In this document: positions 1 to 10,805 of the stretch, piece after piece
How positions within the stretch are numbered: the first letter of the stretch is position 1
Layout of the letters: each line of letters begins with the position of its first letter
From: Owenia fusiformis
Lineage: Eukaryota > Annelida > Polychaeta > Sabellida > Oweniidae
Length of the DNA stretch: 64,000 nucleotides
Assembly (NCBI GenBank): GCA_903813345.2
Contig: CAIIXF020000006.1
Location: 21,087,936 to 21,151,935, forward strand
Reading direction: 5' to 3'
The notes under the pieces: model-generated
Told to the model about the DNA's origin: nothing
The model's input: only the letters and a program-made list of their open reading frames with translations
Databases searched by the model: none
Position numbers and translations under genes: made by a program

Positions 1-1470
1 TCTCAATGTGTCTTATCAACAAAATATGTAACAAACAGTTGGGTTGACTGGCGCACACATGGAACAGCCAAGAAACAGAACAACAAGACACACAGTGATA
101 AATATCGCACTTTGAAGAGCAAACTGGCCACCATGCAATTTACCCAGCATGGCCAAAACCTAATCAGACCTTGGCACTAGTCTGCTCTTGCATCTGTAAA
201 CATTTCAAGTTGACAAGGTTAGCGGTTTTCCTGCAATTTTGATGACAAGAATTTATTTGTAGTCTTGAACTTTGGGAAAATTTAGATAACATTGTTTGTG
301 ACCTAATTTGATGACCTTCGACCTTGAAAATTTCACTTTTTCAGACCTCAGTAGGTCTTTTGTAATTAGCTGACCTAAATTTAAATCCAAAATATCAATT
401 TAGAAAATCAAATTTTTGACCTTTTCAAGGCCACTGAAGGTCAACGAAAGGTCAAATCTGAAATCTAAGGTCAGATTTGAACTTCTGAGAACTTGTAGAT
501 GTTTTTAAAAAAAAAATTTGGTCAATTTGGAGCAAGTTGAAAAATTCAAAATGGCCGCCAAATTGAAAAATTCAAAATGGCCACCATGTAATTCAGCCAG
601 CATACCCAAAACCTAATCAGATATTGGCAATAGTCTGTTCTTGCATCTGTAAAAATTTCAAGTTGAACGGATAAGTGGTTTTCCTGGAATTTTGATGACA
701 AGATTTGTTGAAAAATTCAAAATGGCCACCACGTAGTTTACCCAGCATGCCCTTAACCTAATCAGATCTTGGCACTAGTCTGCTATTGCATGTGTAAAAA
801 TTTCAAGTTGAACAGGTTAGCGGTTTTCTTGGAATTTTGATGACAAGAATTGATTTGTAGTCTCAAACTTTGAGAAACTTGGATAACATCATTTGTGACC
901 TAGTTTAATGACCTTGACTTTCGACCTTGAAAATTTCACTTTTTCAGACCTCAGTAGGTGTTTTGTAATTAAGCTGACCTAAATTTAAATCCAAAATATC
1001 AATTTAGAAAATCAACTTTTTTGACCTTTTCAAGGTCACTGAAGGTGAATGAAAGGTCAAATCTGAAATCTAAGGTCAGATTTGAACTTCTGAGAACTTG
1101 TAGATGTTTTTAAAAAAAAATTTGGTCAATTTAGAGCAAGTTGAAAAATTCAAAATGGCCGCCAAATTCAAAAATTCAAAATGGCCACCATGTAATTCAG
1201 CCAGCATACCCAAAACCTAATCAGATCTTGGCAATAGTCTGCTCTTGCATCTGTAAAAATTTCAAGTTGAAAGGATAAGTGGTTTTCCTGGAATTTTGAT
1301 GACAAGATTTGTTGAAAAATTCAAAATGGCTGCCACATAGTTTACCCAGCATGCCCTTAACCTAATCAGATCTTGGTACTAGTCTGCTCTTGCATCTGTT
1401 AAAATTTCAAGTTGAACAGGTAAGCAGTTATCCTGGAAATTTGATGACAAGATTTGGTTTATGTCCCGCC
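1..1470. repeat. Satellite array with 604-bp higher-order unit
   Basis: The core TTGCATCTGT (or one-base variants) occurs at 188, 641, 786, 1245 and 1390. The spacings 641 to 1245 and 786 to 1390 are both 604, and 188 to 786 is 598. Within each unit the core recurs after 145 bp, so a short repeat is embedded in a longer one. Each unit also carries ATGGCCACCA blocks and GGTCA half-sites (TGACCTTTTCAAGG). The array runs off the left edge, so its full length is unknown. No gene is supported here. Confidence 0.85.
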
Positions 1471-1805
1471 CGCCCACCCAACAGCACAAGACAACGACAA
1501 TATAGCACTTTTTCAAAGTGCGATAATAAAAAGAGTAAGAGTTTACTGTCAAAATGGAACAAAAACCCCAACTATCCCAAAACAATATCCAATGTGTGAA
1601 ATTGAAATTTATATATTTTATCCTGGATATTGAAACTCTGCAAATGGATGATGCAAAATCTGTAGTACAGCATATATAAGACATTGAAATGTCCAAGTAC
1701 TATTTTCCTTTTATAGTTAGTTGTTATAATTAGCCACAATGTTAGGCCAGGTGTCAATCTCCATTGAAAATTTGGCCATTTTCTTCCCAAACTCTTGGGG
1801 CTGCC

Positions 1806-2044
1806 TTAGGAAGGGGAGATGTTTAAAACCTGGAAAGGATGTATGTCCCCTCTATATTCCTCTACAAATTCTCTCACATCACTCTTATATTTAGTAGACC
1901 CACTGCGTCTTAGCGGAGTCACCTCCTTGGCAAGATAGCCTCCTGCATACATCTTGTCGACTTCATGTAAGGCAGTCCCAGCAAGGGTGGAGAATCTCAA
2001 AATGTTTTTACTAGTATATGCACCATGGGCCCTTTTCATGTGGT
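1806..2044 (-). CDS. Possible downstream exon of minus-strand gene A
   Basis: The open frame follows an acceptor TTTCAG at 2047-2045 and reads through a stretch rich in Lys, Arg and Gly to a stop at 1806. It lies 1 kb downstream, in transcription order, of exon 3076-3168. The phases do not join: the upstream exon ends in phase 0, whereas this one is open only if one base is supplied. Either an intermediate exon is missing, perhaps lost when the MITE at 2106-2943 arrived, or the gene copy is decayed. No domain is recognised. Assignment to gene A rests on strand and position only. Confidence 0.35.
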
Positions 2045-2105
2045 CTGAAACAAATAGATATTGTACCTAAATAATTTACTTTAATAATAGTTATTAATAG
2101 TTTAC

Positions 2106-2943
2106 TTAAAGGCCCCATGTAAAGTTTAAACCACTTTGGCTAATATTGTAGTCTTACCCAATGTTATCAAAGTGTGATATGTGAAACTTTTTTTTTTAAT
2201 TTCAAAAAGTGGTTTTTGAGAGACTTTTTGTTCCAAAATTTGTGAATTTATTTTAAACCAACTTTTAGAGGTCACTCATATCTTCTTATTAGCCACAATT
2301 CATATCAATGCATAGCATTCATCCTCCCATGTTTTTTGGCGAAAAAATTAAGAAAATCGGTTGATAAACAAGCGAGAAATGAACTTATCAGTGCATGAAA
2401 ATGGTTCTGAGAAAAATGCATTTCAAAATTTTAGTTCTCATAGAAACCAATGGTACAATGATATCTAAAACATAATTTATTCTTCCTTTTAATTTGGTTA
2501 GACAATCAACATTGGTTTTTATGAAAGTCTAGCATATTTAGAAAAGATTGACATCGAAAAAAAAAATTCTATTTTTTTCAAAAAGTTTTTGTTACCTTAG
2601 TGACATCACTAATGTTTCAAAATATTTTTGATAAGCTAAAACATTGGTGTAACCCATTAAATATGACATTTTATTATTGAAATAGCGTGTCTTTTGTTCA
2701 ATCTTTGCATTGGTGTTAAAAAGATAATCTTTTTTGAAATGCATTAATAAATATTTGATGATTAAGAAATTTCAACTTTTTTTGAAAAATGGCGGGAAAT
2801 TTGAATATTTGAGAAATGAAATGCTAATAACTTTTTTTTGAAAAATTTTTTTTGTTCAAAAATCTCTAAAATCACTTTTTAAGTCCTGACAAATAGTAAA
2901 TGAATGAAAAAAAAAAATTTCAAACTTTAGACGGGGACTTTAA
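2106..2943. mobile_element. TTAA-flanked MITE, 838 bp, copy 1
   Basis: The element is bounded by TTAA at 2106-2109 and 2940-2943. Its ends are imperfect inverted repeats: AAGGCCCCATGTAAAGTTTA on the left and the complement AAGTCCCCGTCTAAAGTTTG on the right. A second copy lies at 22510-23349 in the opposite orientation and is also TTAA-flanked. No coding frame is visible. TTAA targets are known for piggyBac and Kolobok superfamilies; the parent family is not determined. Confidence 0.85.
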
Positions 2944-3075
2944 CTGAAGTGGGTTACACTTATCAATGCTTGAATTTAAAGTGTTCACAGATTCTTTTTC
3001 ATGACACATCGACTGATTTGTTCTGTATATACATGTATATAGACAGCACTTACGTTCCCTTTATATGATTTTTAC

Positions 3076-3168
3076 CTTAGAGGTCTGATGTTTAGCTATT
3101 TCATCCACTTGTTTCAAAACAGTCTTTGGTGATACAGTCAGGCCCAGCTCATTGAGCTTGGATATCAT
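3076..3168 (-). CDS. Exon of minus-strand gene A (31 codons)
   Basis: The acceptor AACAG ends at 3169 and the donor AAG|GTAAAA is at 3075-3074. The exon is exactly 31 codons, phase 0 at both ends, and its phase matches the exon at 6034-6181. It encodes LNELGLTVSPKTVLKQVDEI, a pattern that I know from uncharacterised, lineage-expanded proteins of cnidarians, amphioxus and molluscs, which read like transposon-derived genes. That family link is from memory and is tentative. Confidence 0.55.
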
Positions 3169-3963
3169 CTGTTAAAAAAGCAACACAATTGAAAATACAA
3201 AGTTGCACCACTGTATGTACAGTGATCGCCTACTATTACAAGTGCGTGATCAAAGACTCGACAAGATGCGCAAAATTCGAAATGTCGGAGGAAAGGTACG
3301 TTTGTTTCTCTTCTCTAATCTCTTTACCACCCTTATGTCATTTTACCTACAGATGGTATTCCATATGCTGTATAAGAGACTCGAGATTCATTTGGTAACA
3401 GGATCCAGTGATTGGCCTAACCGAAATACATGAACTGAATTGATAAATGAAGCAAAATCAAAACCCCGCCGAACGAAAATGTATATTTCACCAAATTTTC
3501 TGTTTTTAGATTACCAAAACCACAAAACCAACATGCCTATGGTTAACATACATAATACTTAACATTACATGCATATCAGACATTCCAACTCCCCTTCAGT
3601 ATCGAGTAAGAATAGACTAGAAGGATGTTATGAAAACAATTTATGATCAGCCAAGTGTGTGATTTTACCATGTAGATTCTAATGATATGTTCTTTGCATT
3701 TCATTACGAACTCCTAAATTTCAAATCATTATAAACCACCTTGTAGAACATCATGAAGAAGAAGAGATGAAGATGAGAAAGATTACTGTAAATAGAGGCA
3801 AAGGACCATATGCACTCTCCATTGGGAGATCCTATCCATATATGTTACTACATAATGAAGTATAATGGTATATTCTTTGGCTTTACAAAGTTGTATGATT
3901 TTTGATGAGTGTTAAAGTTGTTTTGGAGCATTTTTCTATAGCCATTTTGTTGGAAAAAAATGA

Positions 3964-4464
3964 TTACTGTACTCCGGGTAATGTTCGCGTGCGATTTAAT
4001 TTCGCTTTGTTCGCGAATGTAGTAAAATCGCGAACATTTATCGTCGCGAAATTTGTCTTAAATCCCCGGGGATTTGACCCGGGCCTTTTGATATGTTTTG
4101 TTCGGTGTGAAACTTTTCTTCCAGTGTTGTTGGGCGAAGGCCTAAAATCATTTTGAATTGGCTTATTACAGGTAGGCCAACAAAGGCAAGAACTGTTGAC
4201 GACAATGATATCCTACAAATTGAAGTTGAAAAAGCCATTCAAGAATATTCAAATAAATGCCCTAAACGTGAGAAATACAAACATTATTCGGATTCTGAAC
4301 GGGCTAAAATAGCCCGCATTGATTCACGGCAATCGGAAAAAATTCAACTTGTGCAATCCGCGAAATGTCATCAACTCAAATCCGCGAAATTAAATAGCCG
4401 CGAAATTGCAATTTTGAAAAATCGCGAAATTTTATAGCGTCGAAATTTACCCGGAGTACAGTAA
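3964..4464. mobile_element. MITE with TTACTGTACTCCGGGTAA termini
   Basis: The left end TTACTGTACTCCGGGTAA (3964-3981) is matched by its inverse at 4447-4464. Subterminal GCGAA/TTCGC words recur many times. It is nested inside the 2.5-kb element. It contains the plus-strand open stretch 4153-4437. Confidence 0.75.
4153..4437 (+). pseudogene. Transposase-like N-terminal fragment inside a MITE
   Basis: The 94-codon open frame includes TGRPTKARTVDDNDILQIEV and then KREKYKHYSDSERAKIARID. The second stretch resembles the basic N-terminal motif (K..Y..Y....RAKI.R) common at the start of DNA-binding or transposase-like proteins in invertebrate genomes; this is from memory. The frame stops inside the right terminal repeat, so what remains is only a leader and no catalytic core. 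It may be the deleted parent gene of the surrounding MITE, or captured sequence. Confidence 0.4.
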
Positions 4465-4490
4465 ACAAGTACAATCTTTTAATCTTAAGT

Positions 4491-4594
4491 ATGACCTCTG
4501 AATCGATTGCAAACTTCATATTTGCACAAATTCATGAGATAAACCAGTTGTGTCATATTGTGAAAGTATTAAGTTTGCAATCGATTCAGGTCAT
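4491..4594. repeat. Hairpin with ~24-bp arms
   Basis: ATGACCTCTGAATCGATTGC at 4491 is mirrored by GCAATCGATTCAGGTCAT ending at 4594, with a ~55-bp loop. It lies just outside the 3964-4464 MITE and inside the 2.5-kb element. Confidence 0.75.
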
Positions 4595-5764
4595 AGTGTA
4601 TTTTTGTGATAATCAATGGAAACCAATGGGCTCTATCATGTCTATTGGGATCTGCTGATATCCTCATGTTAAGTCAATGATGCACAGCCCCATGTAAGTC
4701 AATACAACCTTACTGAACTAAATGGCCCCTATCTCAGCCAATGTGTGCCAAAGCACTTTAATACTTTTCAAAGAATTTTATGACATTCTATTCTTCATAA
4801 TATACCTAAGAATGATTCATTTTGACCAAATTTTATTAGTTCATTATGAGACCCATGTCCAAAACAGGCACAATCATGACAATAGGCGATACAGTGACAT
4901 GCATTTTTATTTATAATTTATTCAATTCTTGCATTACAATTCGGCAATCATCTTGGATGCCAATGTGTAAAGTTCTCATACCTTGGAATCAGAGGGTAAA
5001 ATAAATGGACTGAAATGGGACTGTTCCACTTATAAGGTGTTACGCTTCAAGAGGTGTTTCACTTAGCAGGTTCTACTCTACAGTGTACATATCATTTAAT
5101 GGCAATGTATTCAAACCTAGGCAGAAAAACAAAATGTACGCGCACACAGTGACCATTTAATTGACTGAATCAGTGAATGGTGGTGTACATGTTTATTTTG
5201 GACATACATTTTGCGAGAAACCCCATTTTTCTTCTCTTGAAAAGCATGTATGAAAAGGGAGTATGGTTTGCTGAAACTCACGCTATAGGCTGATCCATTC
5301 GTTTCTGTGTTAAAATATTTATTCCATGTTATTTAAGAGGAAACGTAAATTTCATCATGGTCAAATGGAAGCCAAAGACCCCACTTAAATATGAAAATTA
5401 AAGAAAGTAAAAATGTTCTATCGTTTTTGATATTTTTAAGCTTTTTAGATAAAATAACACATATTATATCGCATTTATATCTTTACATCGTAAAATCAAT
5501 AACATATACGAAAAATGGTCAAACTGATATATATTTCTCAAAGCATATGGGTATTCTTGTGCCTACAAAACCTAATTGAATCACCAGTAGCCTTTAATAT
5601 AAACACAAATAAATCTTTTAAAAATAACCGTTACAAAATATTTGAATTTTGCGCATCTTGTCGAGTCTTTGATCACGCACTTTTAATAGTAGACGATCAC
5701 TGTACATACAGTGTGCACAGTGATGTAAAATGAAAGGAAAATGTTGGCGATAGAAAAGTAAGAG

Positions 5765-5937
5765 CAATCTACTTTATTAATAAGAATTATCACCTTTCAA
5801 GAACTTGTCAAAATTTGGTGTAAAAATACTGAATATAACTGGAGACATAATTAAATATAATGGTGACAAAAGGAGCCCATCGATCATCCTGAAAGGTATT
5901 ACATAATTAATAGGGCTTCATATGGTGAAAGGGTTAA
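5765..5937. mobile_element. Truncated copy of the CCCTTTC MITE
   Basis: On the minus strand this begins TTAACCCTTTCACCATATG and then follows the sequence of the complete MITE at 48083-48403, including ATTTTTACACCAAATTTTG. The far end is missing. Confidence 0.65.
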
Positions 5938-6033
5938 ATGGATCACTATCAAAACTATTGAGCAATCAAAACTTACTTTAACAGAGGTACTTATTATCTA
6001 ATGGCCTGACAATTATAATGACATATGACATAC

Positions 6034-6181
6034 TTGCGAATCACATCCATGTCGCCAAAGTTGTGCCCCTAAGGCCTTCTGCATCGCTGAAACACGATGG
6101 TTGTTGGAAAACACTAGCATAGATAGTATAGTTGATACTCTGGCATCAATATACCGCTGCTTTTCCTTAATGGTCAGAGTC
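6034..6181 (-). CDS. Exon of minus-strand gene A (49 codons)
   Basis: The acceptor TTTCACAG|G ends at 6182 and the donor CAA|GTATGT is at 6033-6032. One incoming base completes the AG left by the exon at 6592-6824 (giving Arg). The exon leaves in phase 0, which fits exon 3076-3168. It encodes LTIKEKQRYIDARVSTILSM and MQKALGAQLWRHGCDSQ. Agreement of phase across three exons is good evidence of a real gene. I do not recognise the domain beyond its likeness to lineage-expanded transposon-like proteins. Confidence 0.6.
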
Positions 6182-6591
6182 CTGTGAAACAATTATAAAT
6201 GTTAACATAGTGTTTTCATAAGATAAATTCATGTGGATACAATAATACTCAATAAATAAACAAAGCTTTAGTTCAAAGAAACCTTAAAATGGCTCCACAA
6301 TATAATGCTTACAGTTGAGGATGGAAGATTTGGGACACTCTAAGAACCCATTCAATTTGAGTAAGCAAACTGCATAAATAGATGTCTTTTTATTTACAGA
6401 TAACCTGACATCCAAATCAAAATGACGAAACTCTATTTGCGATACAGACACTTCATTAAATGATAAGTATAATAGATTAACTTCATTTATAGCACTAGTG
6501 TGAACAGTGACGTGTGCTATGACATAATTGGACTTTTATGAAGGAGTTCTATCAGAGTACTTTAGAAGCAATTTGTCAAAAAAAATGTTAC

Positions 6592-6824
6592 CTAATTTTT
6601 TCCTTTTTCCCAAGACGTACATGTTTCATCATTTTTGGTACTTTTGGCATGGCTCCATTTAGTGATGACATTATAAGTGGCATTTTGAAATGCAGTTTTT
6701 TCCAATCACTGATTACTTTTGGTTTACTTTTTATTGCTTCCTTCATTTCTGCTTGTGATTTTGTTGAGATGAATGTTGTCAGGCTAGCTCTAAACTTCGA
6801 ACTTTTAGAATAAAGCAGTTTCAA
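6592..6824 (-). CDS. Exon of minus-strand gene A
   Basis: The frame reads a Lys-rich stretch ending KKEKI and then AG before a donor GTAACA. Phase 2 at the donor agrees with the next exon at 6034-6181. The 5' boundary is uncertain: a weak acceptor after CTAAAAG (near 6805) is possible, but its phase does not match the best donor of the upstream exon. The content is basic and probably a linker or DNA-contacting region; no fold is recognised. Confidence 0.5.
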
Positions 6825-6855
6825 TAGTGAGGAATATTTCCCATTTTTCAGTTAC

Positions 6856-7240
6856 TTTGTGATTTTGATTTGAACTGTTTTGAATTTGACTTTCTTTTAT
6901 TTGGTGGGGTTCTTATTGTAGAGTATGTATGGTCTATATGTCTTGACGTAGCACTAGTTTGATATGACGGCTTATAAACTGGACTTTGTGGAGGTTTCCT
7001 TTTTGACTTTGGGGTACAAGTTGGGGTTTGAAATATGTCTCTTTTCAGCTTTACCACCTCTCTATAACGCCTCACACAATTGTGACAAATAAAACATTTC
7101 TTGAAATCAAGCTGAGAAAAACTAGGTTGTAGCATTCCATTCAGATTTTTATCCTTCTTTATAGCGGCCAAGGACATTCTTTTGTAGGAAAATTCATATC
7201 TTTGAAATTGTTCATCACAAATCAAACATAAGGAACTCAT
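6856..7240 (-). CDS. First exon of gene A: Cys-rich (zinc-binding-like) N-terminus
   Basis: The ATG at 7240 opens MSSLCLICDEQF; about 55 residues on is CFICHNCVRRY. Two CxxC pairs at this spacing suggest a treble-clef or similar zinc-binding fold at the N-terminus, followed by a low-complexity Lys/Ser/Pro tail. In-frame codons also extend upstream to 7297. The likely donor is CACAAA|GTAACT at 6855. Exons at 6592, 6034 and 3076 follow on the same strand, giving a gene of at least four exons. The product is uncharacterised; a transposon-derived or lineage-expanded family is most likely. Confidence 0.5.
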
Positions 7241-7302
7241 TTTGATATGACAGATTGTTCTTGCATCAGATATAGTTACACTTATAGTTCCATCCACATT
7301 AG

Positions 7303-7420
7303 TTATACTGCATCAGTTTTAGTAGTTATACACAATCATTAGTTATACTCCATCATTAGTTATACTGAATCAGTTATAGTAGTTATACACCTTTTTTAGT
7401 TATACTGCATCTGTTATAGT
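7303..7420. repeat. Minisatellite of TTAGTTATAC units
   Basis: TTAGTTATACT(G/C)CATCA or GTAGTTATACAC occurs seven times in about 118 bp, just upstream of the first exon of gene A. Confidence 0.8.
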
Positions 7421-7775
7421 TACATCAACCTGCCTCCTGCAATCATATATTTTACAATGCAATACTATAACAATATGAAACTTGTTTTGTAGTTGGAATT
7501 AGCTATTTCAATGGGTCGAAGGAGAACTTTGAAACCATGAAACAATTGTGTTCTCATTCTTTACATGAAAACAGCAAATGCTTCAGAGTCATGCGCATGG
7601 CCCATGGGTAAGGTGTTGAAACAACTGAGAGAAACATGCCAGACAGTGTTTCAATATGGCAAAAAGACTTGTTGAATGAGAACTTTAAAACAACAGTGAA
7701 ATAAATGTGTTTCCATTCATAAAAAGATTAACAGCAAATACTTCACAGTGTATAAGATCTTGACATTAGGTCTAT
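7421..7775. other. No gene or repeat recognised
   Basis: AT-rich sequence upstream of gene A. I see no open frame, convincing promoter motif or repeat. Confidence 0.5.
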
Positions 7776-8544
7776 CAGAGGCGTAGCTAGCCCATTATGC
7801 CAGAGTACACCTGTCAGATTTACCTTTTATTACCAAAAATAATTCAAAAAACCTATTCTGGAAAATACGGGTATATAAAGGGAAGATCCCCAGATAATAA
7901 GATGAATGGGGACTCACTCACTCATGTTATATAATATAATTGTTACATTACATATTCAATTTAGTTTCAATATCTTCAGTATTTCAATATCTTCGGATTC
8001 ATATGATAATTCAATGTACTATATCTCTTATGTTCATATTTGAAGAGACCGCATTCAAATCTGATCCGCTATTTCTATTTCTATTTGTATATTCAATTTG
8101 AAGAATATAATGTGAGTTAACTTAAAAAGTAGTCATGGTAAAATGTACTCTTAATCCTCGTGCCTCCCTCAAGTATCGAGACAAGTTGCAAAATCATTTA
8201 TATATTATGTTTTTCTGTCTTTATTTTTTACCTAGCTTGCAAAATGAGTTTCAATTTTAAATTTTTACCGGAGATGAAAATTACATGTGAGAACACATGT
8301 AACTTCACAAGTCTCGCGTTCATAACTTTACCACTTCACACATCAGTTTGCCCATACAAAATTATGAACACAAAGAACGTTCTTACTACTAGATATTTCA
8401 TAAAAATGAATAGGAACTGACTGAAATATGATTTTGTGAAATATTTTATTTTTATCGCAAATGATCTCGGAAATTATATTTTTCTCTAAAATTTGAGAGT
8501 ATGCATGTACGTACTTGGCTGACATGTAGCTACGTCACTCACTG
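7776..8544. mobile_element. hAT-like non-autonomous element, 5-bp target duplication
   Basis: The left end CAGAGGCGTAGCTAGCCC and inverted right end CAGTGAGTGACGTAGCTAC share GCGTAGCTA-type termini. TCTAT flanks both sides (7771-7775 and 8545-8549). The subterminal TTTGAGAGTATGC near 8495 matches the element at 58770-59479, which retains a hAT transposase tail. No coding frame is kept here. Confidence 0.65.
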
Positions 8545-8549
8545 TCTAT

Positions 8550-9354
8550 TGACATTGGACAAATCAAACAACAAATAATCCTCTAAAATTTAGAGGTTTT
8601 GCTCCCAAGAAGTCAATGTCAAAGCCTGGGTCATAAATCAATTCAAACATACAGCACGCTATGGTTGACTTGCTAAGATCAGAATTATATTTCACATAGT
8701 CCATCTATATTGATAATTTCCAAGGGGAAAATGGAATGCAACTTAGCGGAACAAGATGAGAATGCAACGAATGAAAAGTATGATAGTCTAAGGCACAATA
8801 AAATATTGTATCTACAACGTTGGGAGAGAATACTACGCATTGCATAGGCTACCTCAGAATATTCCACAGGTCCAAATTGATAGTACAATTTTTGTCAAAC
8901 AGTGCTTGCCTATGCCTTATGGACTAATCCGTTGTCAGACATTTTGGCAGGACACAATTTTTTTCCAAGAAAATTTGAAATGGAGACTTTTTTAAAAACA
9001 ATTTAGAGTATAGACTTATATAGAAAAAATATAATACATCATGCAGGAGTTCCCACAACCGTATGTTCTAGTCTATTGCTATGTTTTGAAGAAATGATAA
9101 AAATGAAGAAAAAAATTGAACAAAAATTTTGAAATAATAAACATGTTGTTCTTTCGGCATATCTGATCGGCCGGGTCGAATTAAACACGCTTGGTGAAAG
9201 ATGCAAACATGTTTGATTCTCCAGTTTATAAAAATGAGCAAACAGTGGGTCGATACGGCGGTGAATAATGAAAACATTGACGAAAAATTGAAAAAGTATC
9301 TTACCGGAAACACCTCCATTTTTCTCTGGACTAACCCGGATGAGGACTCCCTTC
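8550..9354. other. No supported feature
   Basis: AT-rich unique-looking sequence. Short open frames here have neither splice context nor recognisable content. Confidence 0.5.
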
Positions 9355-9737
9355 GGTGTCACTCCTGTAAATCATTGAAAAATATTGAAAAAACTCACAA
9401 AATTCAAGTTCTGGGGTACATATCGCCATTTTCGAACGAACTAGCCCATACAATGACTATATTTCTGCGTTCCCCTATACATAACCTTCATCTTGACACT
9501 ATATTTGACATAGGGTTTGCGTCTCGATTTTTATATATCACTACGCCAACATAGGGACTCATTTTCAGGTAAAATCCCTGCTTCACCGATGAAAATTAAC
9601 GAATAAAGTAGTTCCAGTTTACGGGACTATATTCTTGCGATTTTTTTCTTAAAATGGCACATTTAGAAAGTACTTGGCCTCAGCTTTACATACATACCTC
9701 AAATGGCCACATTGCATACACTTAAACCTACTGTATA

Positions 9738-10802
9738 CGAGGGTTGTCCCAGAAGTAATGCACTATATGCTATAACTTTATAAATAATTGATATTTTTCC
9801 ATGAAATTTTCAGTAAATGTTTTAGAGACATTTTGATTATTCTAAAAAAATTCACGTTGACTGATAAAACTATATTTATGTTATAATAAAATCAAGTTGG
9901 TGAGTTTGGGTAGGGTGGGGCAGGTTATACAGTCACGTCAAAAGGAACAAAAAATTGAAAATATGAAATAATTAATCAACAAATACCATTTTGTGAAGCT
10001 ATAAGAAGTATGCTCAAAAATACATTTTAAGATACTAAATTACTATGAGCACATCCTAGATTTAATGGATGTATATTGCACAGTGTCCCATTTCACATTT
10101 TTCTCAAAATATAGCCCTTTATATGTTATGTGCTTTTGATGCCTGTCAGGTCAAACACACTTGGTAATTTCTTCCACTGTGACTTGTGGAGTTTTTGCCT
10201 CCCATGTTTGGAGTTGTCATCCAGGGTCAAATCATCTCTTTTAAATCTCTTCTGCCACCTCATAATTGTAGTTTTATCTGGTATATACCCCTTGTATACT
10301 TTCTTCATGGTAGCATAAGTTTTGCGTGGCTGTGAGTCAAAGTGAAGTATGAAATTAGGCCACCAAACGCAAGGCCTTCTGTTATCAGGTGAGAATTGCA
10401 GCCATTTTTGTCATTTCTTGACTGTGACTGTATTTGGATTCGCGACTATTGAAATGTGTTATTATAACATCACAGTGTTAAATGTCATTATTTGTACTTG
10501 GTTAACATCATGCTGAATATATTTAACAATTTCCTAAACAATTTGATCATTTAAAGGAAAGAAATATTAATAAAATAACACTTTAGATCTTTTAATAATT
10601 AGAAAATTGGTACCTGCCCCGCCCACCCCTACCCCCATGTTGTTATAACAACCATATCAAGACTTAATATTAATGTTTGATGCTGAAACTTCAGGATATA
10701 ATAGATAAAACTTCAATTGTTATATACACAAAATTTCAGCTGAATTGAAGAATATTTAAGAAAGTTGGAGCATATAGTGCATTACTTCTGGGACAACCCT
10801 CG
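9738..10802 (-). mobile_element. Mariner-like element, 1065 bp, TA duplication
   Basis: The terminal inverted repeat is CGAGGGTTGTCCCAGAAGTA and continues to about 33 bp; TA lies on both sides (9736-9737 and 10803-10804). The CGAGGGTTGTCCCA terminus and TA target are typical of the Tc1/mariner superfamily. The matching position in arm B is empty, which confirms insertion. Confidence 0.85.
10126..10308 (-). pseudogene. Mariner transposase N-terminal remnant
   Basis: The open stretch contains TTIMRWQKRFKRDDLTLDDN and then SKHGRQK. This matches the second helix-turn-helix of mariner transposases, where a W.KRFK segment is followed by a short acidic stretch and a GRP/GRQ hook. The catalytic DDE/D core is absent from the 1065-bp element, so the copy cannot encode active transposase. 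Its place inside mariner-type TIRs supports the call. Translation outside this stretch is broken. Confidence 0.65.
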
Positions 10803-10805
10803 TAG

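Larger units (their letters stand above)
3209..5712. mobile_element. 2.5-kb element with ~68-bp terminal inverted repeats
   Basis: 3211-3279 and 5644-5711 are near-perfect inverted copies; both read CTGTATGTACAGTGATCG at the outer edge and ACAAGATGCGCAAAATTC inside. It sits in the intron between two exons of gene A (3076-3168 and 6034-6181). The interior has no transposase frame that I recognise but holds the MITE at 3964-4464 and the hairpin at 4491-4594. It is most likely a non-autonomous DNA transposon; the superfamily is unknown. Confidence 0.7.

Noticed and set aside
8460-8640. Possible stem-loop from CTAAAATTTGAGAG and CTCTAAAATTTAGAG
   Set aside because: Short AT-rich arms; the first is explained as the hAT-like element's subterminal sequence.
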